From positions 1 through 21,205 of the forward strand of contig JBFWWW010000052.1 in the NCBI GenBank assembly GCA_050245975.1: a DNA stretch of 21,205 nucleotides, read 5' to 3'. The stretch's first letter is position 1. Each line of letters begins with the position of its first letter. Origin of the DNA: JBFWWW01 sp050245975 (GTDB taxonomy: Bacteria > Pseudomonadota > Alphaproteobacteria > Rhizobiales > Hyphomicrobiaceae). The notes below the pieces were generated by a model. The model saw nothing but the letters and a program-made list of their open reading frames with translations, was not told the DNA's origin and made no database searches. Positions 7,379 to 15,303 of this stretch are shown here, one piece after another. The position numbers were made by a program, and so were the translations under genes.

Positions 7379-8146
7379 CTAGCCGAGGCGACGCACCGCG
7401 ATGATGGTCGTGTTGTCCTGGTAGGGGTCGTCGGCATCGGCAATGGCCGCGAGCAGCGCATCGGCGATCGCCGCCGCGCCCTCGTCCGCGGACGTGGAGA
7501 CGATGCGCTCGATGTCGCGCGTCTCCAGCGTCTGGATGCCGTCGCTGGCGACGATCACCACGTCGCCGGCCTCCAGCGGCAGCGGGCGCCGCGACCGGTC
7601 GATCATGTCGAGTTCGTCGCCCGTCACGGCCGAGCGCAGGTAGTGCCGGCGCGGGTTGTTGCGCGCCTCGGCCCACGTGATCTTGCCGGCCGCCGCGAGC
7701 TTGTCGATCTCGGGCGCCAGCGAGTGATCCTCGTTGAGCAGCGCGATCTCGCGCCTGCGGACGAGGAACAGCGGGCTGTCGCCGACGCTCACCCACTCGA
7801 CGCCCTCGGGGCGGAAGGTCACCCCCACGAGCGTCGAGCCCATGCCGGCCAGCGCCGGCTGCTCGCGGATCTTGTCAGCAATGGCGCGGTTCGCCTGCAT
7901 GAGCCCGCTCTCGAGCCGCTCGCGCGTATCGTCGGCGCACGCGGCGGCATAGGCTTCGAGGAAGGCTGCGCATGCCGTCGCGCTCGCCAGCGCGCCGCCG
8001 GCGTGGCCACCCATGCCGTCCGCGAGAACGGCGACGAGCGCGTTCGCCGGATCGCTGTCGCGACCGGCGCCGGCCGCGACTTCCGCTGCGTCTTCCTGAT
8101 AGTTGCGCGCCCCTTTGCTGGCGCGACGTGCATGTTCGAACGCCAC
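7379..8146 (-). CDS. PP2C-family Ser/Thr protein phosphatase
   Basis: A 255-residue cytosolic phosphatase of the PPM/PP2C family, expected to remove phosphate from Ser/Thr using two metal ions. Motifs in order: RNYQEDA (14-20; E18 and D19, with Gln where Asn is usual), ADGMGGHAGG (42-51; D43, G44), MGSTLVGV (102-109), VGDSPLFLV (121-129), ASDGIQTL (200-207; D202) and DNTTII (244-249; D244, N245). All metal-binding Asp positions are kept, so it should be active. It starts at a GTG (8144-8146) after AGGGA, 16 bases behind the stop of the soluble FHA gene, as third gene of a leftward operon. It is the natural opponent of the divergent Ser/Thr kinase, as PppA is to PpkA in type VI secretion control. 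Confidence 0.93.
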   Translation of the reverse strand: MAFEHARRASKGARNYQEDAAEVAAGAGRDSDPANALVAVLADGMGGHAGGALASATACAAFLEAYAAACADDTRERLESGLMQANRAIADKIREQPALAGMGSTLVGVTFRPEGVEWVSVGDSPLFLVRRREIALLNEDHSLAPEIDKLAAAGKITWAEARNNPRRHYLRSAVTGDELDMIDRSRRPLPLEAGDVVIVASDGIQTLETRDIERIVSTSADEGAAAIADALLAAIADADDPYQDNTTIIAVRRLG

Positions 8147-8162
8147 ACTCGATCCCTGAAGT

Positions 8163-9029
8163 TCAATCCTTGAGGTCGGACAGCTCCGACCAGTCGAAAT
8201 CCTCGCCGCAGAACGGCACGAACGCCAGTTGCGTGCGCCCCACCGTGATCACATCCATGGCCTTGAGCTCGACGGCGCCGGTGGGCTTCTTCGAATTGAC
8301 GGACACGATGTTGGGCTTGGCGAGGTTGGGCACGAACAGAAACGCCCGGTCCATCGAATCGTAGCGGATGTACGCCTGCTCCTCGCCGGAGATGCTGTCG
8401 TCGCCGAAATCGATGGGAACGCGCTGCGTGCGCGAACGGCCCACCGTGTTGTTGCCTTCGAATACGGGCCTGAACGAGCCGAGGCCCGGACCGCCGACCA
8501 CCACCAGCCACCCCACGACCGGGTCCTGATGAAAGCTCGCGCGCTCGACCTTGGGCTTGCCGCGCACATACTGGGTGCGATCCCCCTCCTCGGGGCGCTC
8601 GCCACGGTCGGTCTGCTCGCGTTTGGCCTGCTGCGCACCGGCGCGGACCACGCGCGTCGTCGGCTCATGCGGCTCGCGCGTGGGATCGTGTGTCGGCGCC
8701 TTGGCCTCGCGCACCGCGTCGGCCGCCCGCGGCACCGGCACCGTCGGCGGAACTGCCGCGGCCGGCGCCTGGCTCTGCGCTGCCGGCGCGGGCGCCGGCG
8801 GGGCGACCGCAACCGGCCGGGCCGGAACCGGCGGCGGGGTTGCCGGCGCGGCGGCGGGCTCCGCGCGTTGCGTCACCATGCGGTCCGTCTTGGCGTCGGG
8901 CGCCGGGATCGTCTGCGTCTCCTCGCGGCTCGCCGCGGCGAGCGCATCGCGCAACGAGCCGAGGATCCTGTTCGGTCCCTTCGCCGCCTGTGACGATCCT
9001 GCCGCCTGCGGGCGCTTGCTGTCGCTCAT
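8163..9029 (-). CDS. Soluble FHA-domain protein with long Pro/Ala linker
   Basis: A 288-residue protein with no signal peptide or membrane segment. Residues 1-55 are polar; 56-108 form a Pro/Ala-rich disordered stretch; 109-170 are charged and hold two Thr motifs, TTRVVR (124-129) and RTQYVR (151-156). The C-terminal FHA-like domain (about 172-275) shows NNTVGRSR (193-200) with the phosphate-contacting Arg, DDSISGEEQAYI (210-221) where the His of the usual SxxH is missing, and VNSKKPTG (244-251). FHA domains bind phosphothreonine. Middle gene of the operon: 58 bases after the membrane FHA gene and 16 before the phosphatase. Probably a kinase substrate and adaptor, comparable to Fha in type VI regulation; that is inferred. 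Confidence 0.85.
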   Translation of the reverse strand: MSDSKRPQAAGSSQAAKGPNRILGSLRDALAAASREETQTIPAPDAKTDRMVTQRAEPAAAPATPPPVPARPVAVAPPAPAPAAQSQAPAAAVPPTVPVPRAADAVREAKAPTHDPTREPHEPTTRVVRAGAQQAKREQTDRGERPEEGDRTQYVRGKPKVERASFHQDPVVGWLVVVGGPGLGSFRPVFEGNNTVGRSRTQRVPIDFGDDSISGEEQAYIRYDSMDRAFLFVPNLAKPNIVSVNSKKPTGAVELKAMDVITVGRTQLAFVPFCGEDFDWSELSDLKD

Positions 9030-9087
9030 CTCGTCCCTGCTCCTCGTCCTTCAAGGCCGCTCCGCGAGCCGGAGGCCGGCAGCCGCA

Positions 9088-9849
9088 TCATGCGGGTGTG
9101 CATTCGAACTTCAGTCTGGCCTCGCCGAGCTCGATCAGGTCGCCGCTGGCGAGCCGCGCCTGGATCTGGCGCTCGCCGTTGACCACAACGCCGTTGCCGT
9201 CGCGGCCGGTCAGGTCCGTGATCACGAAGTGTGCCTCGGGCGTGCGGTGGATCACGGCATGATAGCGGTGCACGGACGAGTAGGGCAACCGGATGTCGTT
9301 GTCGTCATGACGGCCGATTCGCACCAGGCTCGCATCGAGCGGATGCGGCGCGGCGGCCTTGCCCTCCACGGACACCCATGCAGCGCCCGTCCGCACCGGA
9401 ACCGTCACGGCGCGCTCCGTCACGTCGGCATCGCCCTCCCCGGGTCCCTCCTCTGGCCATGGCGCGCTGGTGTACTGGCGCTCGGTCGCCGACCAGCGCC
9501 GTCGGCCGAGCGCGACATGCACCGCAAAACCGCCGATCGCCACCACCGGCACGAGCAGCACCGCGCCCAGCACGAGGATCAGCGCCGGCGCACGGTCATA
9601 GCCGTTCCGCACGATCCTGCTCAGCGATGCAACAGACTGCGCTGCGCGCGCGCCGATGCCGCCATGGCCGGCGTCCGTTGCCGGTGCCGTTTCCGGTAGG
9701 GTTGCAGCGGCCGGCGCGGCTGGAGACTGTGCGAGCCCTGCCGGAGACGGCGGCGCATCCGCGGCCGTTTCAGCCGCTGCCACGATTCCCGCAAAACCCG
9801 CCGATACCGCCAGCACGAGCGCGGCCAGGAAGGCCGTCGTCCGAGTCAC
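9088..9849 (-). CDS. Membrane-anchored FHA-domain protein
   Basis: A 253-residue protein. The GTG start (9847-9849) follows GGGAGAGG by four bases; the frame is open to 9996 but that part is not needed. Residues 1-26 look like a signal peptide or first membrane segment, followed by a Pro/Ala-rich periplasmic stretch (27-88), a strong membrane helix (89-113, LILVLGAVLLVPVVAIGG in its core) and a basic stop (GRRR), which places the rest in the cytosol. The FHA domain (172-248) is canonical: RIGRHDDNDI (177-186), YSSVHRYHAVIHR (190-202), DGNGVVVNG (217-225). It is first gene of the FHA-FHA-PP2C operon and divergent from the kinase. It could recruit a phosphorylated kinase or the soluble FHA protein at the membrane. 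Confidence 0.87.
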   Translation of the reverse strand: MTRTTAFLAALVLAVSAGFAGIVAAAETAADAPPSPAGLAQSPAAPAAATLPETAPATDAGHGGIGARAAQSVASLSRIVRNGYDRAPALILVLGAVLLVPVVAIGGFAVHVALGRRRWSATERQYTSAPWPEEGPGEGDADVTERAVTVPVRTGAAWVSVEGKAAAPHPLDASLVRIGRHDDNDIRLPYSSVHRYHAVIHRTPEAHFVITDLTGRDGNGVVVNGERQIQARLASGDLIELGEARLKFECTPA

Positions 9850-9957
9850 GTTGCCTCTCCCACGACTCAGGTTCCGAAGCTCCCGCAGCATGACGGCAAC
9901 AACATGGCCGGCATTTGCGCCACGCTCGCGCGCGGTGGTTGTGCGGCACGGCGCAAT

Positions 9958-9985
9958 TCGTGCCATGATGGTCGTGCCATGATGG
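9958..9985. repeat. Perfect 14-bp tandem direct repeat between divergent signalling genes
   Basis: TCGTGCCATGATGG occurs at 9958-9971 and again at 9972-9985. Each copy contains CCATGATGG, which is a palindrome around a central G. The pair lies about 110 bases upstream of the membrane FHA start and 150 bases upstream of the kinase start, in the 285-base region that must hold both promoters. The remainder of that region has no gene, and I could not assign promoter boxes in it. Confidence 0.85.
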
Positions 9986-10134
9986 ATGCGGCCCATTGTT
10001 TAGCCACATTGGTGTCCGCATTCTCCGACTCCGGCCGTGGCGGCGGACCGGCAGGAGTAGGAGGCAGGTGGTGCCGCGGGGGATGGCTGTGCTCTTGCCC
10101 GCGTTGCCGTTTTTTGGCGCCGTGACGTGGGACA

Positions 10135-12531
10135 ATGACGAATCTCCTCGCTCTGCCGCAAGAAACGGAGCTCGTCGGTGACTACCGGCTGCGCCGCGTC
10201 CTCGGCGCCGGCGGCTTCGGCATAACCTACCTTGCCGACGAGATCGCGCTCGCCCGCAACGTCACCATCAAGGAATACTTTCCGGCCGACTTCGCCGCCC
10301 GCAAGGGCCCCGTGCAGGCGACGCCGCGCTCGCACGACTGTGCCGGCGACTACAAGTGGGGCCTCGACCGCTTCATCGAGGAAGCGCAGACGCTCGCCCG
10401 CTTCGATCACCCCAACATCGTGCGCGTCTACCGCTACTTCCGCGCCAACAACACCGGCTACATGGTCCTCCACTTCGAGGAGGGCGCGAGCTTCAAGCAA
10501 TGGCTCAAGGGTCTCAAGCGCGCTCCGCGCCAGGCCGAGCTGGACCCGATCGTCTCCGCGCTGCTCGACGCGCTGGAGGTCATCCACAAGGGCGACTTCC
10601 TGCACCGCGACATCGCTCCCGACAACATCATCATCCGCAAGGACGGCTCGCCGGTCCTGATCGACTTCGGCTCCGCGCGCGGCGAGATCGCCTCCCACTC
10701 CAAGACCGTCAGCGCGCTCGTCAAGCCCGGCTACAGTCCCTACGAGCAGTACGCCTCGACCAGCAGCGCGCAAGGTCCCTGGACCGACATCTATGCGCTT
10801 GCCGCCACGCTCTATCACGCCGTCACGGGCAAGCGGCCGGCCGATGCTCCCTCGCGCATGGTCAACGACGATCTCGTGCCCGCCGTCGACGCCGCGCTCA
10901 GCTCCTACCGCAAGCCGTTCCTCACGGCCATCGACGCCGCGCTCAAGCTCGAGATTTCGGAGCGGCCGCAATCGATCGCGGCCTGGCGCGGCATGCTGCT
11001 GGCGCCGGAGCAGAAGGCGGAGCGCGGCCGCGCGAAGCGCAAGGCGGTCGCTCCTGCCAACGACGATGCGCCGGAAGTGAAATCGACGCCCGGCAGCAAG
11101 GTGCCGCCGCCGCCCGATGCCCCGCAGCCGAAGGGTCAGCTGCTCGCCTTCATCGACGGCCTGAAGCGGAGTTCCGGGGCGCCCGCTCCCGATGCCCCCA
11201 AGAAGGCGAAGGCAAGATCCGAGCCCGAGGCGGAGGTCGATGTCGTGGCGGTCGCCGCACCCGCCGCGCGCGTCGCCGCCGGCGGACGTTTCGGCCTCGG
11301 CTACGGACCTGCCCCGGCGGCTGCCGCCAACGCGGCCACCGTGCCGATCGCGCGCGCACCTGCCCCGACGCCCTCGCCGCTACCGGCGGCAAAGGAGGTC
11401 AGGGACAGGCCCGCGAGCAAGCCAAAGTCGGCGCTGGCGCCGGTCGAGCGGCGCACGCCGTCCTCGCGACGCGGGTTCCGCTACTGGTTCGGCGCGACGC
11501 GGCGCTGGCGGCCGGTCGTCTACAAGCTGATCGTCGGCCTCGGCATCGCAAGCCTCGCCGTCGCCTACCAGGATCGCCTGCCGCATTTCGAGCTTCGCGG
11601 CTTCAACCTCCCGCACAGCCAGACCGGCGACCTTGCGGGCGTCAGCCGCTTTGCCGGCCACAACGGCGCCGTCACGCTCGCCGCCCTCGACGACGAGGGT
11701 CGCACGCTCGTCTCCGCCGGCGCCGACGCCACGCTGCGCCTGTGGAACGTGTCCTCCGGCGCGCTCGGGCGTACGCTCGAGCTCGACAATGGCGCGGCCA
11801 CCGCGCTGGCCGTTCGCGAGCGCAAGGCGCTGAGCGGCCATGCCGACGGCACCATCGCGCTCTGGGACACCGACCGCGGCGAGAAGCTCTCCATCTTCAA
11901 GAGCGGCGAAGCCGCCATCACCGGTCTCGCCTTCCTCAACGAAGGCCGCCGCTTCATCGCCACGGGACGCGACGGCCGCATCGCGCTGTGGGATGTCGCC
12001 ACGCCGTCCGCGCCCCTGCGCGCCACCTTCGGGCACGAGGGTTCGATCGAGGCGCTCGCCGCCCTGCCGCAGCGTGATCTCATCGCCACCGGCGGCAGCG
12101 ACATGACCGTGAAGCTCTGGTTTGCCGATGGCCTGACCCTGCGCCGCACATACCGCGGCCACCGTGCGCCCGTCACGGCCCTCGCCATCGCGCCCGGCGG
12201 ACGCGCGCTCGCCAGCGGCAGCGCGGACGGCAACCTGCGCCTGTGGTCGCTGGCCTCGACGCGCCTGACCGCGAGCGCGCGCGCGCACCAGGGCGCCATT
12301 GCCGCCATCGCGTTCGCCCCGCGCGACCGCATCGTGGCGACGGCAGGCCGCGACGGCGCCGTGAAGGTGTGGGACACGCGCGAACGTGCTATCGCCTCCT
12401 TCAAGGGTCACCCCGGCGGCGCGCGCGCCGTCGTCTTCACGGCAGACGGACGGCGCGTCGCATCCACCGGCGAGGACGGCCTGATTCGTTTGTGGACGGT
12501 CTCTCCCGGCCAGCAGCAGGCCCGCAACTAA
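10135..12531 (+). CDS. Transmembrane Ser/Thr protein kinase with seven WD40 repeats
   Basis: A 798-residue protein. The kinase domain spans about 16-290: Gly loop GAGGFGITYLAD (24-35), catalytic Lys in TIKEYFP (K46), HRDIAPDN (157-164; D159, N164), DFG (177-179) and an activation segment ending GYSPYEQY (199-206). The IKEYFP and GFGITYL segments mark a bacterial Hanks-type subgroup. Residues 300-445 are a disordered Pro/Ala/Lys linker. One membrane helix lies at about 461-478. From 506 to 789 there are seven WD40 repeats, ending LRLWNV, IALWDT, IALWDV, VKLWFA, LRLWSL, VKVWDT and IRLWTV, enough to close one propeller. A cytosolic kinase puts the propeller in the periplasm. The ATG is the first in frame after a TGA nine bases upstream of it (10123-10125); its ribosome-binding site is weak. 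Confidence 0.95.
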   Translation: MTNLLALPQETELVGDYRLRRVLGAGGFGITYLADEIALARNVTIKEYFPADFAARKGPVQATPRSHDCAGDYKWGLDRFIEEAQTLARFDHPNIVRVYRYFRANNTGYMVLHFEEGASFKQWLKGLKRAPRQAELDPIVSALLDALEVIHKGDFLHRDIAPDNIIIRKDGSPVLIDFGSARGEIASHSKTVSALVKPGYSPYEQYASTSSAQGPWTDIYALAATLYHAVTGKRPADAPSRMVNDDLVPAVDAALSSYRKPFLTAIDAALKLEISERPQSIAAWRGMLLAPEQKAERGRAKRKAVAPANDDAPEVKSTPGSKVPPPPDAPQPKGQLLAFIDGLKRSSGAPAPDAPKKAKARSEPEAEVDVVAVAAPAARVAAGGRFGLGYGPAPAAAANAATVPIARAPAPTPSPLPAAKEVRDRPASKPKSALAPVERRTPSSRRGFRYWFGATRRWRPVVYKLIVGLGIASLAVAYQDRLPHFELRGFNLPHSQTGDLAGVSRFAGHNGAVTLAALDDEGRTLVSAGADATLRLWNVSSGALGRTLELDNGAATALAVRERKALSGHADGTIALWDTDRGEKLSIFKSGEAAITGLAFLNEGRRFIATGRDGRIALWDVATPSAPLRATFGHEGSIEALAALPQRDLIATGGSDMTVKLWFADGLTLRRTYRGHRAPVTALAIAPGGRALASGSADGNLRLWSLASTRLTASARAHQGAIAAIAFAPRDRIVATAGRDGAVKVWDTRERAIASFKGHPGGARAVVFTADGRRVASTGEDGLIRLWTVSPGQQQARN

Positions 12532-12628
12532 CGCCTTTTTGGCCCCCGCGCATGCCCCGCGATTGACCACCGCCTGCCGACCGACTTTACTCCCGCAGCC
12601 GGCGGGGACCGGCAGACGCGGGGGCGAG

Positions 12629-13861
12629 ATGAAGCGGGGGCTTAAAAATTTTCTGCAGCTGATTCTGCTGGCCGTTCTCGGCCTCGCGGCGGGTTGCAGC
12701 AATACAGCCCAGCTCACCGGATCAGCAGGCGGTACTCTGTTCGACGCCCCTTCCGCAGCACCGGCACCGATCGCGACCGGATACATCCCGCCTGACAATT
12801 CTTATGAAACGGTGACGGTCTTCTGGGGCACCAACCGGCGCCAGGCAGGTACTGAACCTCTGCCTGTGACCTCCAGTGCGCCGGTTACCCGTATCACTTT
12901 CGGCTACGAGCGCGACGACAAGCTCACCGTCGGTAGCGCCCGCATCACCATCCCCAAGGACCGGCAGGCGGGCGAGCTGCCGCGCCCGCGCAGCATCAAG
13001 CTCTGGAAGTGGGACGTCTACTCCGAGAAGGAGGATCCCCGGCGCCACATCACGCTGCGTGAACTCGACGTGCTCAAGCCGGACGCTTTCCGCACAGCCG
13101 TCGGCGCGCAGGGCAAGGCCGCGACATCCTTCAAGGACCACGCCCTCGTGTTCGTGCACGGCTTCAACACGTCGTTCGAGGATGCGCTCTATCGCGACGC
13201 ACAGATCACCTACGACCTCGGCTTCGACGGGCCGACGTTCCTGTTCTCCTGGCCGTCGCGCGGCGATCCGCTGCAATATCTCTACGACCGCGACAGCGTC
13301 GACTACAGCATCGGTCCGTTTCTCACCTTCCTCGACCTGGTCTCCCGGTCCTCGAAGGCGAAGCATGTCCACGTCATCGCCCACAGCATGGGCGCACGTC
13401 TCGTGGTGGACGCCCTGCTCCCCGCGCAGGAGCGCGCCGGCAAGCCGCCCATCCCGCATCTCGGCCAGGTCATACTGGCGGCGGCCGATGCCGACCGGAC
13501 GGTTTTCGAGCAGCGCGCCTCGCGCAACCGGCGCATAGCCGATCTTGTCACGCTTTACGCCAACAGCAGCGACACCGCGCTCAAGACGTCCAAGGCCTTT
13601 GCCGGCGGCGTGCCGCGGCTTGGGGATGTGCCCGTCACCGGACCGGCGATCATTCCCGGTGCGGACACCATCGACATGTCGGACGCAACCAACTGGGTGT
13701 TCCTGAGCCTGCACCACAACACGTACGCGGAACGCAACCACATCCTCGGCGACATCGCCCTGCTGCTGCGCGATGGTGTGCGCCCGCCGGATCGCCGGTC
13801 GCCGACGTATCGCGCCGTGAAATCGCCTCACGGGGCGTACTGGAAATACGTGCTGAACTGA
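12629..13861 (+). CDS. Lipoprotein alpha/beta-hydrolase (DUF900-type)
   Basis: A 410-residue secreted lipoprotein. The N-terminus has two Lys and one Arg, a hydrophobic run and a lipobox LAAGC (19-23), so C23 should be lipidated. VTVFWGTNRR (62-71) is typical of DUF900-type proteins. The hydrolase core starts at ALVFVHGFNTSFEDAL (172-187), has FSWPSRGD (206-213), and the nucleophile elbow AHSMG (251-255; S253). D287 or D289 and H362 or H363 are the likely rest of the triad. Substrates of this group are unknown. The ATG at 12629 follows GGGGCGAG. It is 97 bases behind the kinase in the same direction and probably in its operon; being periplasmic, it would share a compartment with the WD40 propeller. 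Confidence 0.88.
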   Translation: MKRGLKNFLQLILLAVLGLAAGCSNTAQLTGSAGGTLFDAPSAAPAPIATGYIPPDNSYETVTVFWGTNRRQAGTEPLPVTSSAPVTRITFGYERDDKLTVGSARITIPKDRQAGELPRPRSIKLWKWDVYSEKEDPRRHITLRELDVLKPDAFRTAVGAQGKAATSFKDHALVFVHGFNTSFEDALYRDAQITYDLGFDGPTFLFSWPSRGDPLQYLYDRDSVDYSIGPFLTFLDLVSRSSKAKHVHVIAHSMGARLVVDALLPAQERAGKPPIPHLGQVILAAADADRTVFEQRASRNRRIADLVTLYANSSDTALKTSKAFAGGVPRLGDVPVTGPAIIPGADTIDMSDATNWVFLSLHHNTYAERNHILGDIALLLRDGVRPPDRRSPTYRAVKSPHGAYWKYVLN

Positions 13862-13928
13862 CCGTTAAGAGTGCGGTAGTGCGGGGCGCATATTCTGCCC
13901 GCGCCGCCGCCAGGGACGGACGCCACCC

Positions 13929-14234
13929 GTGTTCAAGTTGCAGATCACCGGCTTCGAGAAGGACTTGCGTGCCCCTGCACCGCTGCGGGCCGCCTCGATT
14001 ACGTGGCTTGCAGTCGCGGCCTCTCTGTTCGCGGTGCGGGCGATCATGTACGGCCCGGGACTAACCGGCTCGCTCCGCGCGCTGTTCGGGAGTGCGGACA
14101 GTGACCTGTTCGGCGCCGTCTCTCACACCATCGATCTTCTCGACCCGATGCTGGCGCTGGCCACTATCGGCGCGGTGTTGATGGCGTTTCGCATGGCGCG
14201 CACCAACGCACCGGCAAGCCCGTCGTCGCGCTGA
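13929..14234 (+). CDS. Hypothetical small membrane protein with two TM helices
   Basis: A 101-residue protein starting at a GTG (13929-13931) with AGGGACGGA about ten bases before. Hydrophobic segments lie at about 22-42 (SITWLAVAASLFAV in its core) and 72-91 (PMLALATIGAVLMA). Both ends are polar. It is 67 bases behind the lipoprotein hydrolase and on the same strand, so it may be the last gene of the kinase operon. It is five bases from the convergent metal-dependent hydrolase. No family recognised; the spacing and hydrophobic pattern are the only support. Confidence 0.6.
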   Translation: MFKLQITGFEKDLRAPAPLRAASITWLAVAASLFAVRAIMYGPGLTGSLRALFGSADSDLFGAVSHTIDLLDPMLALATIGAVLMAFRMARTNAPASPSSR

Positions 14235-14239
14235 TTGCC

Positions 14240-15121
14240 CTACTTCTGCGGCGCCGGCTGCGGCTCTTCCACGCGCGGCGGCAGCGATCCGGTCGACAGC
14301 GGATCGGGCGTCATGCCCGCTGCGGCCGGCGTCACGTCGCCTTTCGGCGCCTCGCCCTGGGCGGCGGTCGGTGCGCTGCGCAACAGCGCCATCCTGTGCC
14401 ACTCGATGCCGAACCAGCGGTCGCGATCCTGCGGCAGCATGCGCGCGCGCAGCTCGGTCCACAGCGCGTGCGAGGTGATGCTTTCGCGGAACGTCTTGGT
14501 CGACGGCGTGATGAAGAAGGCCAGGACCACGGCGGCGGCCATGGCGCCGGATGCGATCGGATAGCGGTGATCGTAGAACTTGAGCGCGGTGCCGAAGGAG
14601 GACTTGATGCGCGTGTCCATGACGTCGACCGAGTAGATCTCGTCGAGCGTCAGGTGCGTGATATAGCCGACGAACATGAAGCCCGCCGCGAGCCAGGCCA
14701 CGCCTTCGTGCCGGCCGAGTCCGTAGTAGAAGATCCCGGCCGTCACGAAAGCGCAGAACGCGCCCGCAAGGAGCGAATGCCAGATCCCGCGGTGCACACT
14801 AAAGTGGTAAAAAAGGTTTCGTCCTCCGAACCGCACGATGATGAGCGTCGCCAGCCACAGGATCATCATCTCGGCGACCGAATAGCGCGTCGCGAACGTG
14901 AACAGCACGACGAACGACGCGAACACGGCGAGCCCCGAGAACATCGCCTGGCTCGGGCGCGAGTCCTTGAGGTCGATGTCCGGCAGAACCGAGCCGAGCA
15001 CGCCCGCAAGCGTGACGGCAACGAGGTTCTCCGGCGCCACCACGTCTGCGGCCAGTGTCACGGTCGCCAGCGCACCGCTCACGATCGTGCCGATCGCGAT
15101 ATGGGTCGGAAAATTGGCCAT
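14240..15121 (-). CDS. YdjM-like inner-membrane metal-dependent hydrolase
   Basis: A 293-residue membrane protein starting at the ATG at 15121, four bases after GGAGGG. Metal-ligand motifs of the membrane-bound hydrolase family to which E. coli YdjM belongs are all present: TH near the N-terminus (5-6), GSVLPDID (43-50), HRGIWHS (110-116) and HLTLDE (156-161). About five to six hydrophobic segments lie between residues 10 and 205. The last 45 residues are a polar Pro/Ala/Thr tail, probably disordered and not part of the family core. The true substrate of the family is unknown. The gene is divergent from the cation transporter, with a 182-base shared upstream region. Confidence 0.87.
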   Translation of the reverse strand: MANFPTHIAIGTIVSGALATVTLAADVVAPENLVAVTLAGVLGSVLPDIDLKDSRPSQAMFSGLAVFASFVVLFTFATRYSVAEMMILWLATLIIVRFGGRNLFYHFSVHRGIWHSLLAGAFCAFVTAGIFYYGLGRHEGVAWLAAGFMFVGYITHLTLDEIYSVDVMDTRIKSSFGTALKFYDHRYPIASGAMAAAVVLAFFITPSTKTFRESITSHALWTELRARMLPQDRDRWFGIEWHRMALLRSAPTAAQGEAPKGDVTPAAAGMTPDPLSTGSLPPRVEEPQPAPQK

Positions 15122-15303
15122 CACGCCCTCCAGCCGTTCCGGCACACGCAATGGCCCCGCGTTCGCGGCGCCACTGCCAGGACTCGCCGTCCAAGCATCA
15201 GATTCGAGGCCCGCGCGGTAGGGCATCGGGCGGGAAACCTGTGGAGGGCCCTTGCGGCAAAAGTGGCTGGCCTTTCAGCGGCCCGCATGGCATGTGCAGC
15301 CGC

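Noticed and set aside
7379..14234. Type VI secretion locus
   Set aside because: Kinase, phosphatase and FHA genes are present, but no TssB, TssC, TssM, ClpV, Hcp or VgrG-like protein is found in the window.
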